The translations under genes were made by a program, and so were the position numbers. 24,101 nt of DNA from JBCCCJ01 sp039029315 (GTDB lineage Bacteria; Bacteroidota; Bacteroidia; J057): positions 1 to 24,101 of the forward strand of contig JBCCGK010000145.1 of NCBI GenBank assembly GCA_039029315.1, read 5' to 3'. The number at the start of each line of letters is the position of its first letter. Within the stretch, counting starts at the first letter, position 1. Of the stretch, positions 11,301 to 19,577 are shown piece after piece. Under the pieces are notes generated by a model that worked only from the letters and a program-made list of their open reading frames with translations, was not told the origin of the DNA and made no database searches.

Positions 11301-14300
11301 CATCATTGTTATAATCAGTCCATGAAATGGAGCTATACAGAAGATCTTCCAAATCAGCACTGGCAGCAAAATCCTGTTTCAAGACTCCGTTGATATTTTC
11401 CAGGATAACTGTTCTCGGTTCATTGTCTCCGATATCTCCGGTAACAGCTAAATCCAGGTCTGCATCTCCATCATAGTCAACCCAGTTCAAGTCTCCTTTC
11501 GAAAAACTGGCTGGAAGACTTCCGGGAAGATCCAGGTAGTTAATATTGTTATGGACAAATGAAGGCGTTGTGAAGGAAAATGTCCCTTCGGTAGAGAAAT
11601 CCGATCCTTCCAGGTCTTGCCCAACAGATTGAACAGACCAAAAATAAGTTCCGGTTGGCAGACCTCGGAGTTTCCAAGTCCTCTTCTGTCCGACATTGCC
11701 TCTACGGGCTACTCTTCGATATCCATCATCTGTATCAGCCATTGGCCCAACAATGTCTCCCTCACCGGGAGATGTGCCTACATAGAGATTGTAGGACAGC
11801 GCATCATTGCCAGTAGGAAGGGTCCACGACAAGACCACTGTATCTGAAGCAAACACTGGCTGTTGCAGACCCGGTACAGGTGGAATCACATTGGCGGTGC
11901 TGTCGACATTTTGATACAATCTGAGGGAGAATACTCCAGTAGACTCCTCTCCTGTCATGGCAACATCGAGTTTGCCATCTCCATCAAAATCTCCCCAAGC
12001 AATGGTCGAATGATCTACAGGCTGTAATGGGAGGGAAGAAATTTCTTCTTTGACAAATACTGCTTGACCTGCCTGATCGGTATTTCTGAATATTGCAGCT
12101 ACTCGTCCCTGAGAAGACTGACCTGAAATCATCAAATCTGGTCTTCCATCATCATCGTAATCGCCAAACTTGGCATCTCCTTCAATGATACTATATTCAC
12201 TCAAGAGGGTAGTATTCAAGGTAAAGGTGCCATCGCCAGCATTATTGGTATATACACGAACTGCTCGAACCGTATTGCCATCTTCTCCCGTCCAGACAAA
12301 ATCCGGATATCCGTCCAAATTGACATCTGTCACATCCAGGCTACTGTTTTTGGGAGAAACCAGGTTATCCAATTGCAGATTGAATCCAAAATTGCCATCA
12401 TTGAGATACAGGTGTAGCAAAGGATCATCATTACTGTCGGTCCCTGTCAACAGGAGATCCATAAATCCATCTACATTTACATCCAACCAGATTACATCTC
12501 CATCCTGGAGACCGGGAAGCCCTAGTTCCAGATCGACAAAGCTTCCTTCATCATTCCTGAATACTTTGCTAATGAGGGTGTTGCCTCCTTTGTCTCCGAT
12601 CAATGCTAGATCCAGGTCCCCATCGTAATCCAAATCTCCCCACGCAGCAGCACCATTGCTAACACTATCCAGTCCCATTACATCAGAGAAGGTATTTCCT
12701 CCATCATTATGATAGATCCGGGTAATAGGTTGTCCTCCTGCAGTTTCCCCCAATAAGACAAGATCCAGCAGATCATCATTGTCATAATCTCCCCAACTGA
12801 CATCAGCATGGAGAAGTGGAGCAATCGAGGTAGGGACGGAGGTAAATGTGCTATCGCCATTGTTTTGATACAGAATTGCGAGGGCTGAGGAAGCTCCTTG
12901 TCCTACCATTAGGAGGTCAAGATCTCCATCATTATCAGAATCTCCCCACTCTATAGCTCCATCTCCGATTCCCATATGTGGCGATCCCAGGGCGGGCGTA
13001 CTGATATCTGCAAATGCCGGTGGAATGTAAACAAATGAATCGATCACGGAGAAGGCAGATGCTTCAAAATCCGCATCAATGGCCTGAACAGACCAATAAT
13101 ATTTTCCTCCTTCGAGATTATACAGTCTGAATGCTGTTGTATCACTTACCTCTCCTTCATGAACAATCTGTCTGAGGCCACTCCCTTCAGAATGGGGAGA
13201 ATAGATTTCCAGGCTTCCAGGCGTGGTTCCAACGCGAAGGTTATAGGACAGACTCGGCAATATCGCAGGTGAGTTATTGGCATAATTGGCTGGCGCGTCC
13301 CAACTAAATCGAACCTCATATCCCAATATCTCTGTTACAAGTTTGGTCGGCGCATCTGGAACAGTAGCTGGACTGCTTTCAATGTTTTGGAATAAACGAA
13401 TGATCCCACTCCCTGAACTATTGGTTTCACCTCCTACCATGAGGATGTCTAATTTGCCATCCTGATTAATGTCGCCCCATGCAGCATCACTATAGGATAA
13501 TGGAGGCAAAGGAGCCGATGCAATCACATCATCAATGAATAGGTCATTGACAGGATCGTATCGATATAGGTGAACAGAAGGACCATTGATGGATTCCCCT
13601 GTTACCAACAAATCCTTGTAGCCGTCATTGTTAAAATCGCCCCAATCTACGCTTCCTTCCTGCACGCCTTCAAAGGTTCCGGAAATCTTCGTAAAGGTTT
13701 CGTTTGTATTATTTTTCCAGATTTCAGTGATGCGCGTCCCATTATTTTGGCCAATGAGGGCAAAATCCAGAAATCCATCTGAATTGTAATCTCCCCAGGC
13801 TACTGATGAGTTGCGAACCCCGGTAATGGTTTGGTTCAGTTTTTGAAAACTGCCATCCCTTTGGTTGATATAAATAAGTGTAGAATCATTGCCCCCAACA
13901 CCATTTTGTCCAGCTACGATGAAATCCAAAAATCCATCATTGTTGAGATCTCCCCAGTCTGCGCAGCCATCAATCAAAGGTGTGAAGTTAGAAATCCCAC
14001 TATTCGAGAAGTTTCCTTCCCCATCATTCACCGAAATCGTGGTGATTGGGAATGGCGTCTCACCGACAACCAGCACATCCAGGTCCCCGTCATTGTCATA
14101 ATCTCCTGCAGTCGCACATCCATCCAGGACACCGACTCCCCCAGTCAAGACGTTTTTGAATGTATTGTTTTGGAAGCCTCCTACTGTATTCAGGTATACA
14201 CGGCAAGTTCTTCCGGAGGGATTGGTCAATCTACCAGCCATCAACAAATCCATACGGCCATCCCTGTTAAAGTCTCCCCATTCTACGCTTCCATCGATGA

Positions 14301-17300
14301 TGTCTGGAATTTCATCTGAAAAGGAAGTGGATGGGGTAAAAAATTCTTGCCCAGCAGTGGGCGCATACTCATATAAGCTACTCTCGTAGTTTCCTCCACT
14401 ATTGGTTTCTCCTGTAGCGACGATATCCAAATATCCATCTTTGAAATCTCCAAACGCGACCCTTCCTTTGCGAAGGCCGGAAGGGGGGAAATCTGGATCA
14501 AACAAGTCTACTCGGAATTGAGAATCTGTTACATCGACAAAAGAAGGATTGTCGTAAAAAAAGGTATCTCTAGGTGCAAAATCAGACCCTTCAAGATCCT
14601 GATCTATGGCTTGCACTGTCCACTCATAAGCTCCTGTACTGAGGTTGGAGATCCGTGTTTGTCTCAAAAGTCCTTGTTTGCCAGTCTCTACGATTCTCCT
14701 GTATCCATTGGTGAGATCGGACATGGGGGATCGTACGAGTGTATCCGGGCTCCCACCTACTCTTTTGACATATACGGCATAGGTCAGACCGTCCAGGTTA
14801 GCGGCAGAGTATCCCGATGGCGCAGTCGGTAGATCCCAGAACAAGGTAACCCCAAATCCATCCGGAGCTGCAGTGAGGTTCTGTGGAGGATTGGGCGTAA
14901 TATTGGTAGCAGAATTGATGTTGCGATATAATCTGGTAATTTTTCCGGCTTCTCCACTGTTTACCGCGGCCAGAACCCCAGTCAGTGCCAGATCTATTTT
15001 GCCATCATTATCAATATCCGCCCAGGCTGCAGAGCTTCCTAGCCCTACCCCTCTCAATGGCAGAGAAGCAATGGGATCTCTGATAAAGTTGAACTGATTG
15101 TTGTTGGGGTTCCCATTGTTTTTGTAGATCTCAGCGTAAGCAGAATCGGTATCCGTACTATCTCCAGTGACGAGCAGGTCCATAAATCCATCCTCATCAT
15201 AATCTGCCAGGGAGATTGACCCACCAGCTCTTCCATTTGGGAGGGGTTTGTTCCCAAAAGAAATAGTCGTCCCACTTCGACTTTGCAGTGAGAAGGTCAG
15301 CAAAGGAGACACATCATTGGGGTCTGGGTCAAAGTCTCCCATCAAGACAATGTCCAATAGGCTATCGTTGTTGATATCAGCCCAGATGACCTGACTTAAT
15401 TCCATTCCAGGAATGGAAAAGGTGGACACATCTGTGAATGTGCCATTCTGTTCATTGTGATAGAGGTTGGTATGGAGTACAGACCCGAATTTTCCGCTCA
15501 AAACAATATCAGGATATCCATCGCTGTCGAAATCTCCCCATTTGGCATCTCCATTAAATATATCCTGAATATTGCTGGTCGCGGCAGCATCTTCCACAAA
15601 TGACAAAGTCCCCGAAGGGAAATATTGATTTTTGTAAATTCTTGTGGTAGTCCCAGATCCGGCTCCTGTACCTGTGAGCAGCAAATCCAGGTCTCCATCC
15701 TGGTCATAATCTCCCCAGTCTACACTTCCACTGGTAAGGTTCACTCCCAGCGTGGCGGCAGAAGAAAAGGTCGAATTGCCATTATTGATGTAGACTTCTG
15801 TCAATTCGGATGCGACAGTACGACCGCACATGGCCAAATCAAGGTATCCGTCATGATCGATATCTGCCCAGGCAACCTCTGATTCATGAATATTTGGCAG
15901 CCCACCCGCTCCGGGAATGAGTACAAATCCAGTGCCTGTATTTCTGTATAGTCTCGTCCTGATATCTGTCCCAAAATCTCCAGCAGCATTGCCACATAAG
16001 AGCAAGTCTTGATCCCCATCATTGTCAATGTCAGCCCAACTCAGACTCGCATCTCCCAGACCCGCAGGTCCAATTCCTCCAAATTGTTCGCCCGTTACAT
16101 CCTCAAATTGATGAACAATTCCCGAACTACTGACTGTGAAGGCAGATTGTGCGGAGAATGCCGATCCTTCAAAATCGGGATCTACGGTTTGGACACGCCA
16201 AAAGTAGGTACCCGGTGCCAGATCCCGGAGTGCATAGCTGTTTTCATGGACAATGGCTCTTCGGGCAACTTGACGGAAGCCGCCAGGGTTATCAGACATT
16301 CCCGACAGGACATCAATTCCATTGGAAGCTGTTCCAATGACAAGTTGGTAGGACAAACCAGGTTTTACAGACACAGGATAACTTCCGTTGGGGACATTCC
16401 AGGTCAAGTTGACGGTATCTCCCTCTGAAGGTGAGCTGGGAAAATTGCTCAAAGAAGTGGGCGTCGGAGGCACTGTCGCATTGGCACTCGACTCTATATT
16501 GCGGAACAATTTGAATCCATATGTAGAAGGGTTCACGGTGCGTCCACTGAGGATGATATCCAATTTATTATCCTGATCATAGTCTCCCCAGGCTACTGCT
16601 ACTCGATCATCCATATTGGTCAGGGAGGTAGTTACTTCAATAAAGGTTCCTGCTGGCGAATTTCGATATAATTTGGTCACCCTGCCAGTGGAACTAGATC
16701 CAGAGACAAGCAGGTCTGATAATCCATCATTGTTATAGTCTCCCCAGCGCACCTGTCCATGTTCAATTCCTGTCGGGAGCGTATCAACAACATTAAAGCC
16801 GAAGAATCCGTCTGCATTGTTGGTATATACTTCTACAAATCTGACAGATCCCTTCCGACCTGCCAAGGCAATATCAAGGTACCCATCGGCATTATGATCT
16901 GCTAAATCAATGGAGGCATTCTCAATATTAGGAATATTGAGCTGAACAAAGTCAAAATTCTTCAGTGCTGTTTTGTAGGTAAAAGCGCGAAAGATCGCAC
17001 CGGAACTTCCAGCACCAGCGAGCAAAAATTCTAAATTGTTGTCATTATTCAAATCTCCCCATACCACTTCTCCATCTTCAAATCCAAGGGTGGTGAAAGT
17101 ATTGACAAAGACCCCTTCTCCCTCATTTTGATATACGCGTACACGCAAGGAACCAGATTCCTCTTCCCCACCAATCAATGCGTCCAACAATCCATCATTG
17201 TTATAATCCCCCCAGGCGACACTGCCCTTTCTCACACCGATCAAACAAGGAGAAGCTGTAGAATCTTCTCTGAATATTTGTGCGTTTTGATCATAGAAGT

Positions 17301-17757
17301 AAATTTTTGTGTGAAAATTTCCTCCGGCATCTTCTCCGCTCACAAGAATATCCAAATCACCATCATTGTCATAATCGCCAAAACTGGCATCAGAATCTGA
17401 CAGATCCAGTACATTAGATGCTCCTGAAAAGTCTTCAAATTCCTGCGAACCACTATTGTAACGATAGACATTGGTATATTTGGCAAAGGTTGTCCCGCCA
17501 GTAGCAAGAATATCCAGATCCCCATCCTGATCAAAATCTCCCCAATCCAATGAGCCATCATGTCGGCCTGTTGGGGTAGCGGAAAAATCCTGACTGGTTT
17601 GATCGGTAAAGAGTTGTGCATACATTCCTGGCAGGCCGAATCCGATACCAAAAACAAAGAGGATCGCAGCAGAAAGGGAATGATTAAACACACACTGAAA
17701 AAAGGTCAAGCAAGTACGCTTAGAAACTTCTTGAGGCATCGAAAGCGGGAATTGCAT
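5368..17757 (-). CDS. Giant secreted FG-GAP/VCBS multi-propeller protein with T9SS sorting domain (4129 aa)
   Basis: The protein begins with an export signal: hydrophobic SAAILFVFGIGFG, then GMYA|Q near residue 48. The ATG at 17757 gives a long n-region, and Met7 (17739) is a possible alternative start. Seven modules of about 500 residues follow. Each has seven FG-GAP blades of the type WGDYDNDGDLDLLLTG, whose DxDxDGxxD loop is the integrin-alpha-like calcium site, and then an Fn3-like linker ending in YFWSVQAIDQDFEGS. The linker ends fall near residues 522, 1051, 1559, 2046, 2556, 3066 and 3567. A long non-repetitive region comes next, including GWNQIGNPYPFNIFWSD. The last roughly 90 residues (AYPNPSIGDVFIPFSL to GRLVLD) match the Por/T9SS type A sorting domain, so surface attachment or release through T9SS is expected. 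Some blades have degenerate calcium loops (GDFKDGYLD, GDVGNNGFLD). The ligand or substrate is unknown; adhesion or carbohydrate binding is a guess. The gene starts 89 bp after the 255-residue gene, probably in one transcript. Confidence 0.93.
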   Translation of the reverse strand: MQFPLSMPQEVSKRTCLTFFQCVFNHSLSAAILFVFGIGFGLPGMYAQLFTDQTSQDFSATPTGRHDGSLDWGDFDQDGDLDILATGGTTFAKYTNVYRYNSGSQEFEDFSGASNVLDLSDSDASFGDYDNDGDLDILVSGEDAGGNFHTKIYFYDQNAQIFREDSTASPCLIGVRKGSVAWGDYNNDGLLDALIGGEEESGSLRVRVYQNEGEGVFVNTFTTLGFEDGEVVWGDLNNDNNLEFLLAGAGSSGAIFRAFTYKTALKNFDFVQLNIPNIENASIDLADHNADGYLDIALAGRKGSVRFVEVYTNNADGFFGFNVVDTLPTGIEHGQVRWGDYNNDGLSDLLVSGSSSTGRVTKLYRNSPAGTFIEVTTSLTNMDDRVAVAWGDYDQDNKLDIILSGRTVNPSTYGFKLFRNIESSANATVPPTPTSLSNFPSSPSEGDTVNLTWNVPNGSYPVSVKPGLSYQLVIGTASNGIDVLSGMSDNPGGFRQVARRAIVHENSYALRDLAPGTYFWRVQTVDPDFEGSAFSAQSAFTVSSSGIVHQFEDVTGEQFGGIGPAGLGDASLSWADIDNDGDQDLLLCGNAAGDFGTDIRTRLYRNTGTGFVLIPGAGGLPNIHESEVAWADIDHDGYLDLAMCGRTVASELTEVYINNGNSTFSSAATLGVNLTSGSVDWGDYDQDGDLDLLLTGTGAGSGTTTRIYKNQYFPSGTLSFVEDAAATSNIQDIFNGDAKWGDFDSDGYPDIVLSGKFGSVLHTNLYHNEQNGTFTDVSTFSIPGMELSQVIWADINNDSLLDIVLMGDFDPDPNDVSPLLTFSLQSRSGTTISFGNKPLPNGRAGGSISLADYDEDGFMDLLVTGDSTDTDSAYAEIYKNNGNPNNNQFNFIRDPIASLPLRGVGLGSSAAWADIDNDGKIDLALTGVLAAVNSGEAGKITRLYRNINSATNITPNPPQNLTAAPDGFGVTLFWDLPTAPSGYSAANLDGLTYAVYVKRVGGSPDTLVRSPMSDLTNGYRRIVETGKQGLLRQTRISNLSTGAYEWTVQAIDQDLEGSDFAPRDTFFYDNPSFVDVTDSQFRVDLFDPDFPPSGLRKGRVAFGDFKDGYLDIVATGETNSGGNYESSLYEYAPTAGQEFFTPSTSFSDEIPDIIDGSVEWGDFNRDGRMDLLMAGRLTNPSGRTCRVYLNTVGGFQNNTFKNVLTGGVGVLDGCATAGDYDNDGDLDVLVVGETPFPITTISVNDGEGNFSNSGISNFTPLIDGCADWGDLNNDGFLDFIVAGQNGVGGNDSTLIYINQRDGSFQKLNQTITGVRNSSVAWGDYNSDGFLDFALIGQNNGTRITEIWKNNTNETFTKISGTFEGVQEGSVDWGDFNNDGYKDLLVTGESINGPSVHLYRYDPVNDLFIDDVIASAPLPPLSYSDAAWGDINQDGKLDILMVGGETNSSGSGIIRLFQNIESSPATVPDAPTKLVTEILGYEVRFSWDAPANYANNSPAILPSLSYNLRVGTTPGSLEIYSPHSEGSGLRQIVHEGEVSDTTAFRLYNLEGGKYYWSVQAIDADFEASAFSVIDSFVYIPPAFADISTPALGSPHMGIGDGAIEWGDSDNDGDLDLLMVGQGASSALAILYQNNGDSTFTSVPTSIAPLLHADVSWGDYDNDDLLDLVLLGETAGGQPITRIYHNDGGNTFSDVMGLDSVSNGAAAWGDLDYDGDLDLALIGDKGGNTLISKVFRNDEGSFVDLELGLPGLQDGDVIWLDVNVDGFMDLLLTGTDSNDDPLLHLYLNDGNFGFNLQLDNLVSPKNSSLDVTDVNLDGYPDFVWTGEDGNTVRAVRVYTNNAGDGTFTLNTTLLSEYSIIEGDAKFGDYDDDGRPDLMISGQSSQGRVAAIFRNTDQAGQAVFVKEEISSLPLQPVDHSTIAWGDFDGDGKLDVAMTGEESTGVFSLRLYQNVDSTANVIPPVPGLQQPVFASDTVVLSWTLPTGNDALSYNLYVGTSPGEGDIVGPMADTDDGYRRVARRGNVGQKRTWKLRGLPTGTYFWSVQSVGQDLEGSDFSTEGTFSFTTPSFVHNNINYLDLPGSLPASFSKGDLNWVDYDGDADLDLAVTGDIGDNEPRTVILENINGVLKQDFAASADLEDLLYSSISWTDYNNDGAPDLLLTGEQGDGNGSVGTGTFRTILYRNNGDKTFTPDLVGAGKFPGLTLGASAWADYDNDGDQDVLIMGRDQFGPKTVLYRNVDGVFQVEPYIDLLQLENGAVAWGDFDMDGDADLAINGYAEGGTPVTNVYRNEGIRGGFVRLNATQASIGRAGEGSLDWGDINNDGIMELLVTGESNQSFSIPTTELYEYNANQDRFQLLSTSSALPGVKAGEAGFGDYNDDGYQDILLTGLDGNNNRITQLFRNDQSSGFVEEIATSAAFVDADERGRIAWGDLDNDGKLDVGIIGRVQGGGNPERALILYQNRDETPNRIPVAPDGLTSVSHADSVVLSWNPPAGNNGYTYNVWVGSSPSDLSFLSPLAHLPGPDDGYRKVAAMGNTAAREALRMMALPAGMYYWAVQSIDQDFEGSVFSAIDSFEYVPPHFTHVSSIAFDETEIEGLDLATAAWGDYDADNDLDVLAVGENLSGEATVFLLENLDRKDLRINSSASASIEGVRNGDLSWHDYDRDGDLDVFVVGETETGPSANLYEYTGSSFTQVNKNIRSVVNGKTAWADFDHDGDADLTVMGIDGAGGLVTDLYQQDADGNFKLFPVPLQALGRGDFVWADIDRNGRTDLLMAGTDNNGATQVFLYRNRSLEVLDQESGVLSPDPGFAEGRMDIGDMNNDGYPDLLLIGKDLSGNPMTKIYVNRADSSGMFDELALTTPLLPLMEGDARWGDYNEDGYLDIAVSGKDASGLFFSHIYQSTNEASEFVLDSLAIEYLEPAGNGSGLIWGDYNGDKKLDFLQLGKLKNNQTDKHLNLFRNDEPSRNVIPELPENLTKEVIGDALMLRWESPTSMDTSRIQGYSYNLFLGEIPNGGDVLPTVAEISAENFEGYHRLVRPGEANYANEWLIQGLEEGKTYFWGVQAIDQDFEGSRFVTDSIVFTPPAFDEVTSEVFPGGSPVGFSEGEISMIDYDIDGDLDIITAGETGSNEPSTVLYLNDGGIFALDTVNSELIPDLSLAAFAWGDYNNDGWPDLAVSGRQEDGAFLSRLYAGGEDGLTYDVTASASLEPVAKGSMDWGDYDNDGDQDLALMGLPEAGLGVSNIYRNNGDGTFSRDVAASEAIADVSDGQVAWGDYDQDGDLDLAITGDDGTDGIAHIYRNDKNGAFSLKSILAQVRNSSLDWGDVGNNGFLDLIICGFDTENGQPLTRLYTYDPGDTITAFFPRMTEEFASISQGSIAFGDYDDNGFLDVLLSGSSDGTDRLTKTYFNTGGNFQEDLLTSSALEDVDLGVAVWGDFNGDQKLDMMLAGRTSVSPSISTFAAYRNIDLNPNVSYSAPTQLKHQIFGPKITFSWQPPQGIDGQLESGLTYNLYFGTADNVSSEISPMSVTENEDGYRRLVKIGNAGHKKDMILSGIPNGDYLWSVQVVDQDREGSPFAEPLMFSFENPVPVIVDSSFADQIDDSGTGVESWIELATDTLVADVVLHHRGIADKEWQTQILTGNNLRYTFAITNDQIDEIGAEYFFEVQGIFGFNTVTDTQRTYRYYASGLDVSNLRFGKEISNYNIVSVPLNLDNAAVSNVIEDDFGEYNIYQWRLWRYDAGTTTEYKSGGFGSMGLGEGFWLITKEQRSFNTGAGMAARVHEYDPFIIPLKQGWNQIGNPYPFNIFWSDVIDSNSVEVRMKLGEMVTFSSTGYVRNSVDIDNFGGAFVFTDSALDLRIPVTKNAAIGRRPKPGFTIGETGPIHGSKWQIPLVLESKELIYPLGGIGMHPAADDSKDHLDAITLPRFTEYLELNFHHPEFFAPNFSRDIVSPKEEYVWEFTVESNLGEPDIKLSWENEKVGSGDKQLILFDVEHQKIIDMREHSKYLSFSEYEKRSFRIYYGSEAFIASHLHPDFIHLGLAYPNPSIGDVFIPFSLPPSQNTYQVDIKIFGLDGRLIATVMEGEYQQGFHEVRWNRSGLNHVKASSGMYLYQMQVISPDGEGFSKVGRLVLD

Positions 17758-17846
17758 ACAGGAACTGTATAAGGTTGAGGAAATGGAGGTTTTGTCAGGC
17801 TAATACTTTGAAGAACAATGTGTGTGATGGTAAGAAAACCAACATA

Positions 17847-18614
17847 TCAATTGTTGGGAATCTTAAAAATAGTATTGTGTGTGGGGGTATCTTCGTTGTC
17901 AGGATCTCCTGGTGTCCCAGGCAAAGGCACTCTCCGCAATATCAAGAACGCAATTGTGCCAGCTGTTGCTGCAACAGCTGGTACAATGATCTGATACAGA
18001 GGAATTTTGCGCTCAATCGCAAATGTTGGACTGAAAGGATTCCGAAGATCTGATTGCTCTGTCCCGGTCAATTTAATCTGGTAACCATCTCCCAAAGCCT
18101 GATTGCCTGGAATTTCCCAGGTATAGGAGATCCCGGCGACTTTGGAATCAAGTACCCGAACGGGCTTGTCATATCGAAACAACTCTACTTTAAAGGTGTC
18201 CTGAATGCTATTTCCTCCAAACCAACGGAACTTAAATACTTTTCCACGCTTGAAGGTAAGACCATCCATGGCTGGCGCTTGGAAATAAAAATGCGGAATG
18301 GCCCTGATTTGAAAAGAAAGATCGCCGCGGAATCTGCCAAGATCTTTTCCAGCCTCCCAAAAAAAAGAATAAGAGCCAGCTTGTACGCTATCTCCTATGC
18401 CAAATCCTGTGATCGATTTTAACTGAAAAGTATCTGAATTCAGGATTCCGTATGCTTGGACCTGAAACCATCTATCTGGCACAGGATCAATCAATTGGAA
18501 AGAAATTTGGACACGATCTTTTTTCCCCGTGGCTTTTACGCCTATCACCTCTTGCGCCCAATTCTGCCCGAGCATTCCAACTAACAACAACAAGTAGAGT
18601 ACAATTCGCTTCAT
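17847..18614 (-). CDS. Exported Kre9/KNH-like Ig-fold protein with C-terminal membrane segment (255 aa)
   Basis: A signal peptide covers residues 1-20 (MKRIVLYLLLLVG, then NWAQ|E). There is no lipobox cysteine. Two beta-rich segments follow. The second (about residues 115-205) has the layout VFKFRWFGG, VELFRYDKPV, YTWEIPGNQALGDGYQIKL, then FSPTFAI. This resembles the Ser/Thr-rich GPI-anchored Kre9/Knh1 family (a WxxP-loop Ig-like fold), which also occurs in bacterial secreted proteins; the assignment is by eye. A single hydrophobic segment (about residues 208-228, IIVPAVAATAGTIAFLILRR) is followed by a short polar tail rich in Pro and Asp. The protein would thus be anchored near its C-terminus with its Ig-like part outside the cytoplasm. 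It directly precedes the giant T9SS cargo on the same strand, so a shared transcript and a partner role are plausible but unproven. Confidence 0.75.
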   Translation of the reverse strand: MKRIVLYLLLLVGMLGQNWAQEVIGVKATGKKDRVQISFQLIDPVPDRWFQVQAYGILNSDTFQLKSITGFGIGDSVQAGSYSFFWEAGKDLGRFRGDLSFQIRAIPHFYFQAPAMDGLTFKRGKVFKFRWFGGNSIQDTFKVELFRYDKPVRVLDSKVAGISYTWEIPGNQALGDGYQIKLTGTEQSDLRNPFSPTFAIERKIPLYQIIVPAVAATAGTIAFLILRRVPLPGTPGDPDNEDTPTHNTIFKIPNN

Positions 18615-18748
18615 ATAGTTGGTTTGGTATATTTAGCTGAAGTTTTGCTGATTATATAGGCATAAATTATTGGGTTGCAATGACCCAACGAACTTATGAA
18701 ATGTCATATATCTCAAGTAGTCTTTGACTGTGTGAGCAAAAATCATCC

Positions 18749-18756
18749 CAAAGTTA
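18749..18756 (-). promoter_or_regulatory. Candidate Bacteroidetes -7 promoter element for the 255-aa gene
   Basis: TAACTTTG on the minus strand is an exact TAnnTTTG match, 135 bp before the ATG at 18614. No convincing -33 TTG was found at the usual distance, so the call rests on one element. The rest of the 254-bp gap holds only the infC-proximal hairpin and a small TTGGGT/ACCCAA hairpin (18670-18688). Confidence 0.4.
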
Positions 18757-18803
18757 CAAACGCAAAATTCAGCTTCCTATTTTATGATTTGTCATTGAAA
18801 TCA

Positions 18804-18841
18804 GAATTCCCTGTCTACACCTTGGCAGACAGGGATAATTC
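18804..18841 (-). terminator. Strong hairpin after infC, probable transcription end
   Basis: CCCTGTCT (18809-18816) pairs with AGACAGGG (18827-18834) around a 10-nt loop. The stem extends outward through GAATT/AATTC after a 2-nt bulge. It starts 28 bp after the infC stop. The U-run on the minus strand is weak (CTGATTTC), so termination may be inefficient or need Rho; the hairpin itself is clear. Confidence 0.5.
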
Positions 18842-18868
18842 ATTGATGTACAATATGAGAAATAGCAG

Positions 18869-19450
18869 TTAACCTTTTCCTTTTTTGGGGGCCATGATCA
18901 TAATCATCCTTCGGCCTTCCATCTTGGGGTGCATTTCAATCTTTGCTACCTCATCCAATTCCTCCGCAAATTTGTCCAACATATCTCTCCCTCGGTTTTT
19001 ATAGATGATGTTCCTACCCCGAAACTGAACATAAGCTTTCAGTTTGTTTCCCTCACTCAGAAATTTATGTGCATGTTTCAACTTAAAGTTAAAATCATGA
19101 TCATCCGTATTCGGACCAAATCGGATTTCTTTCATCACAACAGTATGCTGCTTCGCCTTGGCAGCTTTCTTCCGTTTCTTCTCTTCATACCGAAACTTGG
19201 AATACTCCACAATGCGACATACAGGAGGTCTTGCAGTGGCTGCAACTTCGACTAGATCAAGCCCCAAATCCTCTGCCATTCTTTTTGCATCATAAGAAGA
19301 ATAGATGCCATCCTTTACCCCTCCTAACGTTTCTTCATATTGCTCCAGGCCCACAAGTCTTACCTCTGGCACCCGAATCTCATCATTGATGCGATGAGGC
19401 CGCTCTTCCCTCCTTCTTCTATACGGTTGTCTTGGTCTTCTTTTTGCCAA
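18869..19450 (-). CDS. infC: Translation initiation factor IF-3, TTG start (193 aa)
   Basis: IF-3 binds the 30S subunit, keeps it apart from 50S, and checks start codon and initiator tRNA pairing. The N-domain begins at RINDEIRVPEVRLVG (about residue 20). A lysine-rich helical linker (about 86-100, KKRKKAAKAKQ) follows. The C-domain contains MKEIRFGPNTDDHDFNFKL and ends with MEGRRMIMIMAPKK. The first codon is TTG (19448-19450). No ATG lies in frame between it and the upstream in-frame stop (TAA at 19481-19483). The first internal Met is residue 58, inside the N-domain, so a non-ATG start is forced. E. coli infC likewise uses a rare start (AUU), which IF-3 itself discriminates against, giving autoregulation; the same logic is likely here. 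The gene sits 197 bp after thrS. rpmI and rplT do not follow. Confidence 0.95.
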   Translation of the reverse strand: MAKRRPRQPYRRRREERPHRINDEIRVPEVRLVGLEQYEETLGGVKDGIYSSYDAKRMAEDLGLDLVEVAATARPPVCRIVEYSKFRYEEKKRKKAAKAKQHTVVMKEIRFGPNTDDHDFNFKLKHAHKFLSEGNKLKAYVQFRGRNIIYKNRGRDMLDKFAEELDEVAKIEMHPKMEGRRMIMIMAPKKGKG

Positions 19451-19577
19451 ATTATTTTTGTTTTTAGTTTGAAATGAATGTTAAAAATTTTGAGAGTGTA
19501 GGAATATACATTCCATAATCACTCCATAATCCTGATTAAAGTAAATATTTTTAGCAATAATCCGCAATGGCTCTCAC

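Noticed and set aside
18615..18868. Possible rpmI (L35) after infC
   Set aside because: The gap has no basic ORF of about 65 codons; only hairpins and a promoter-like motif are visible.
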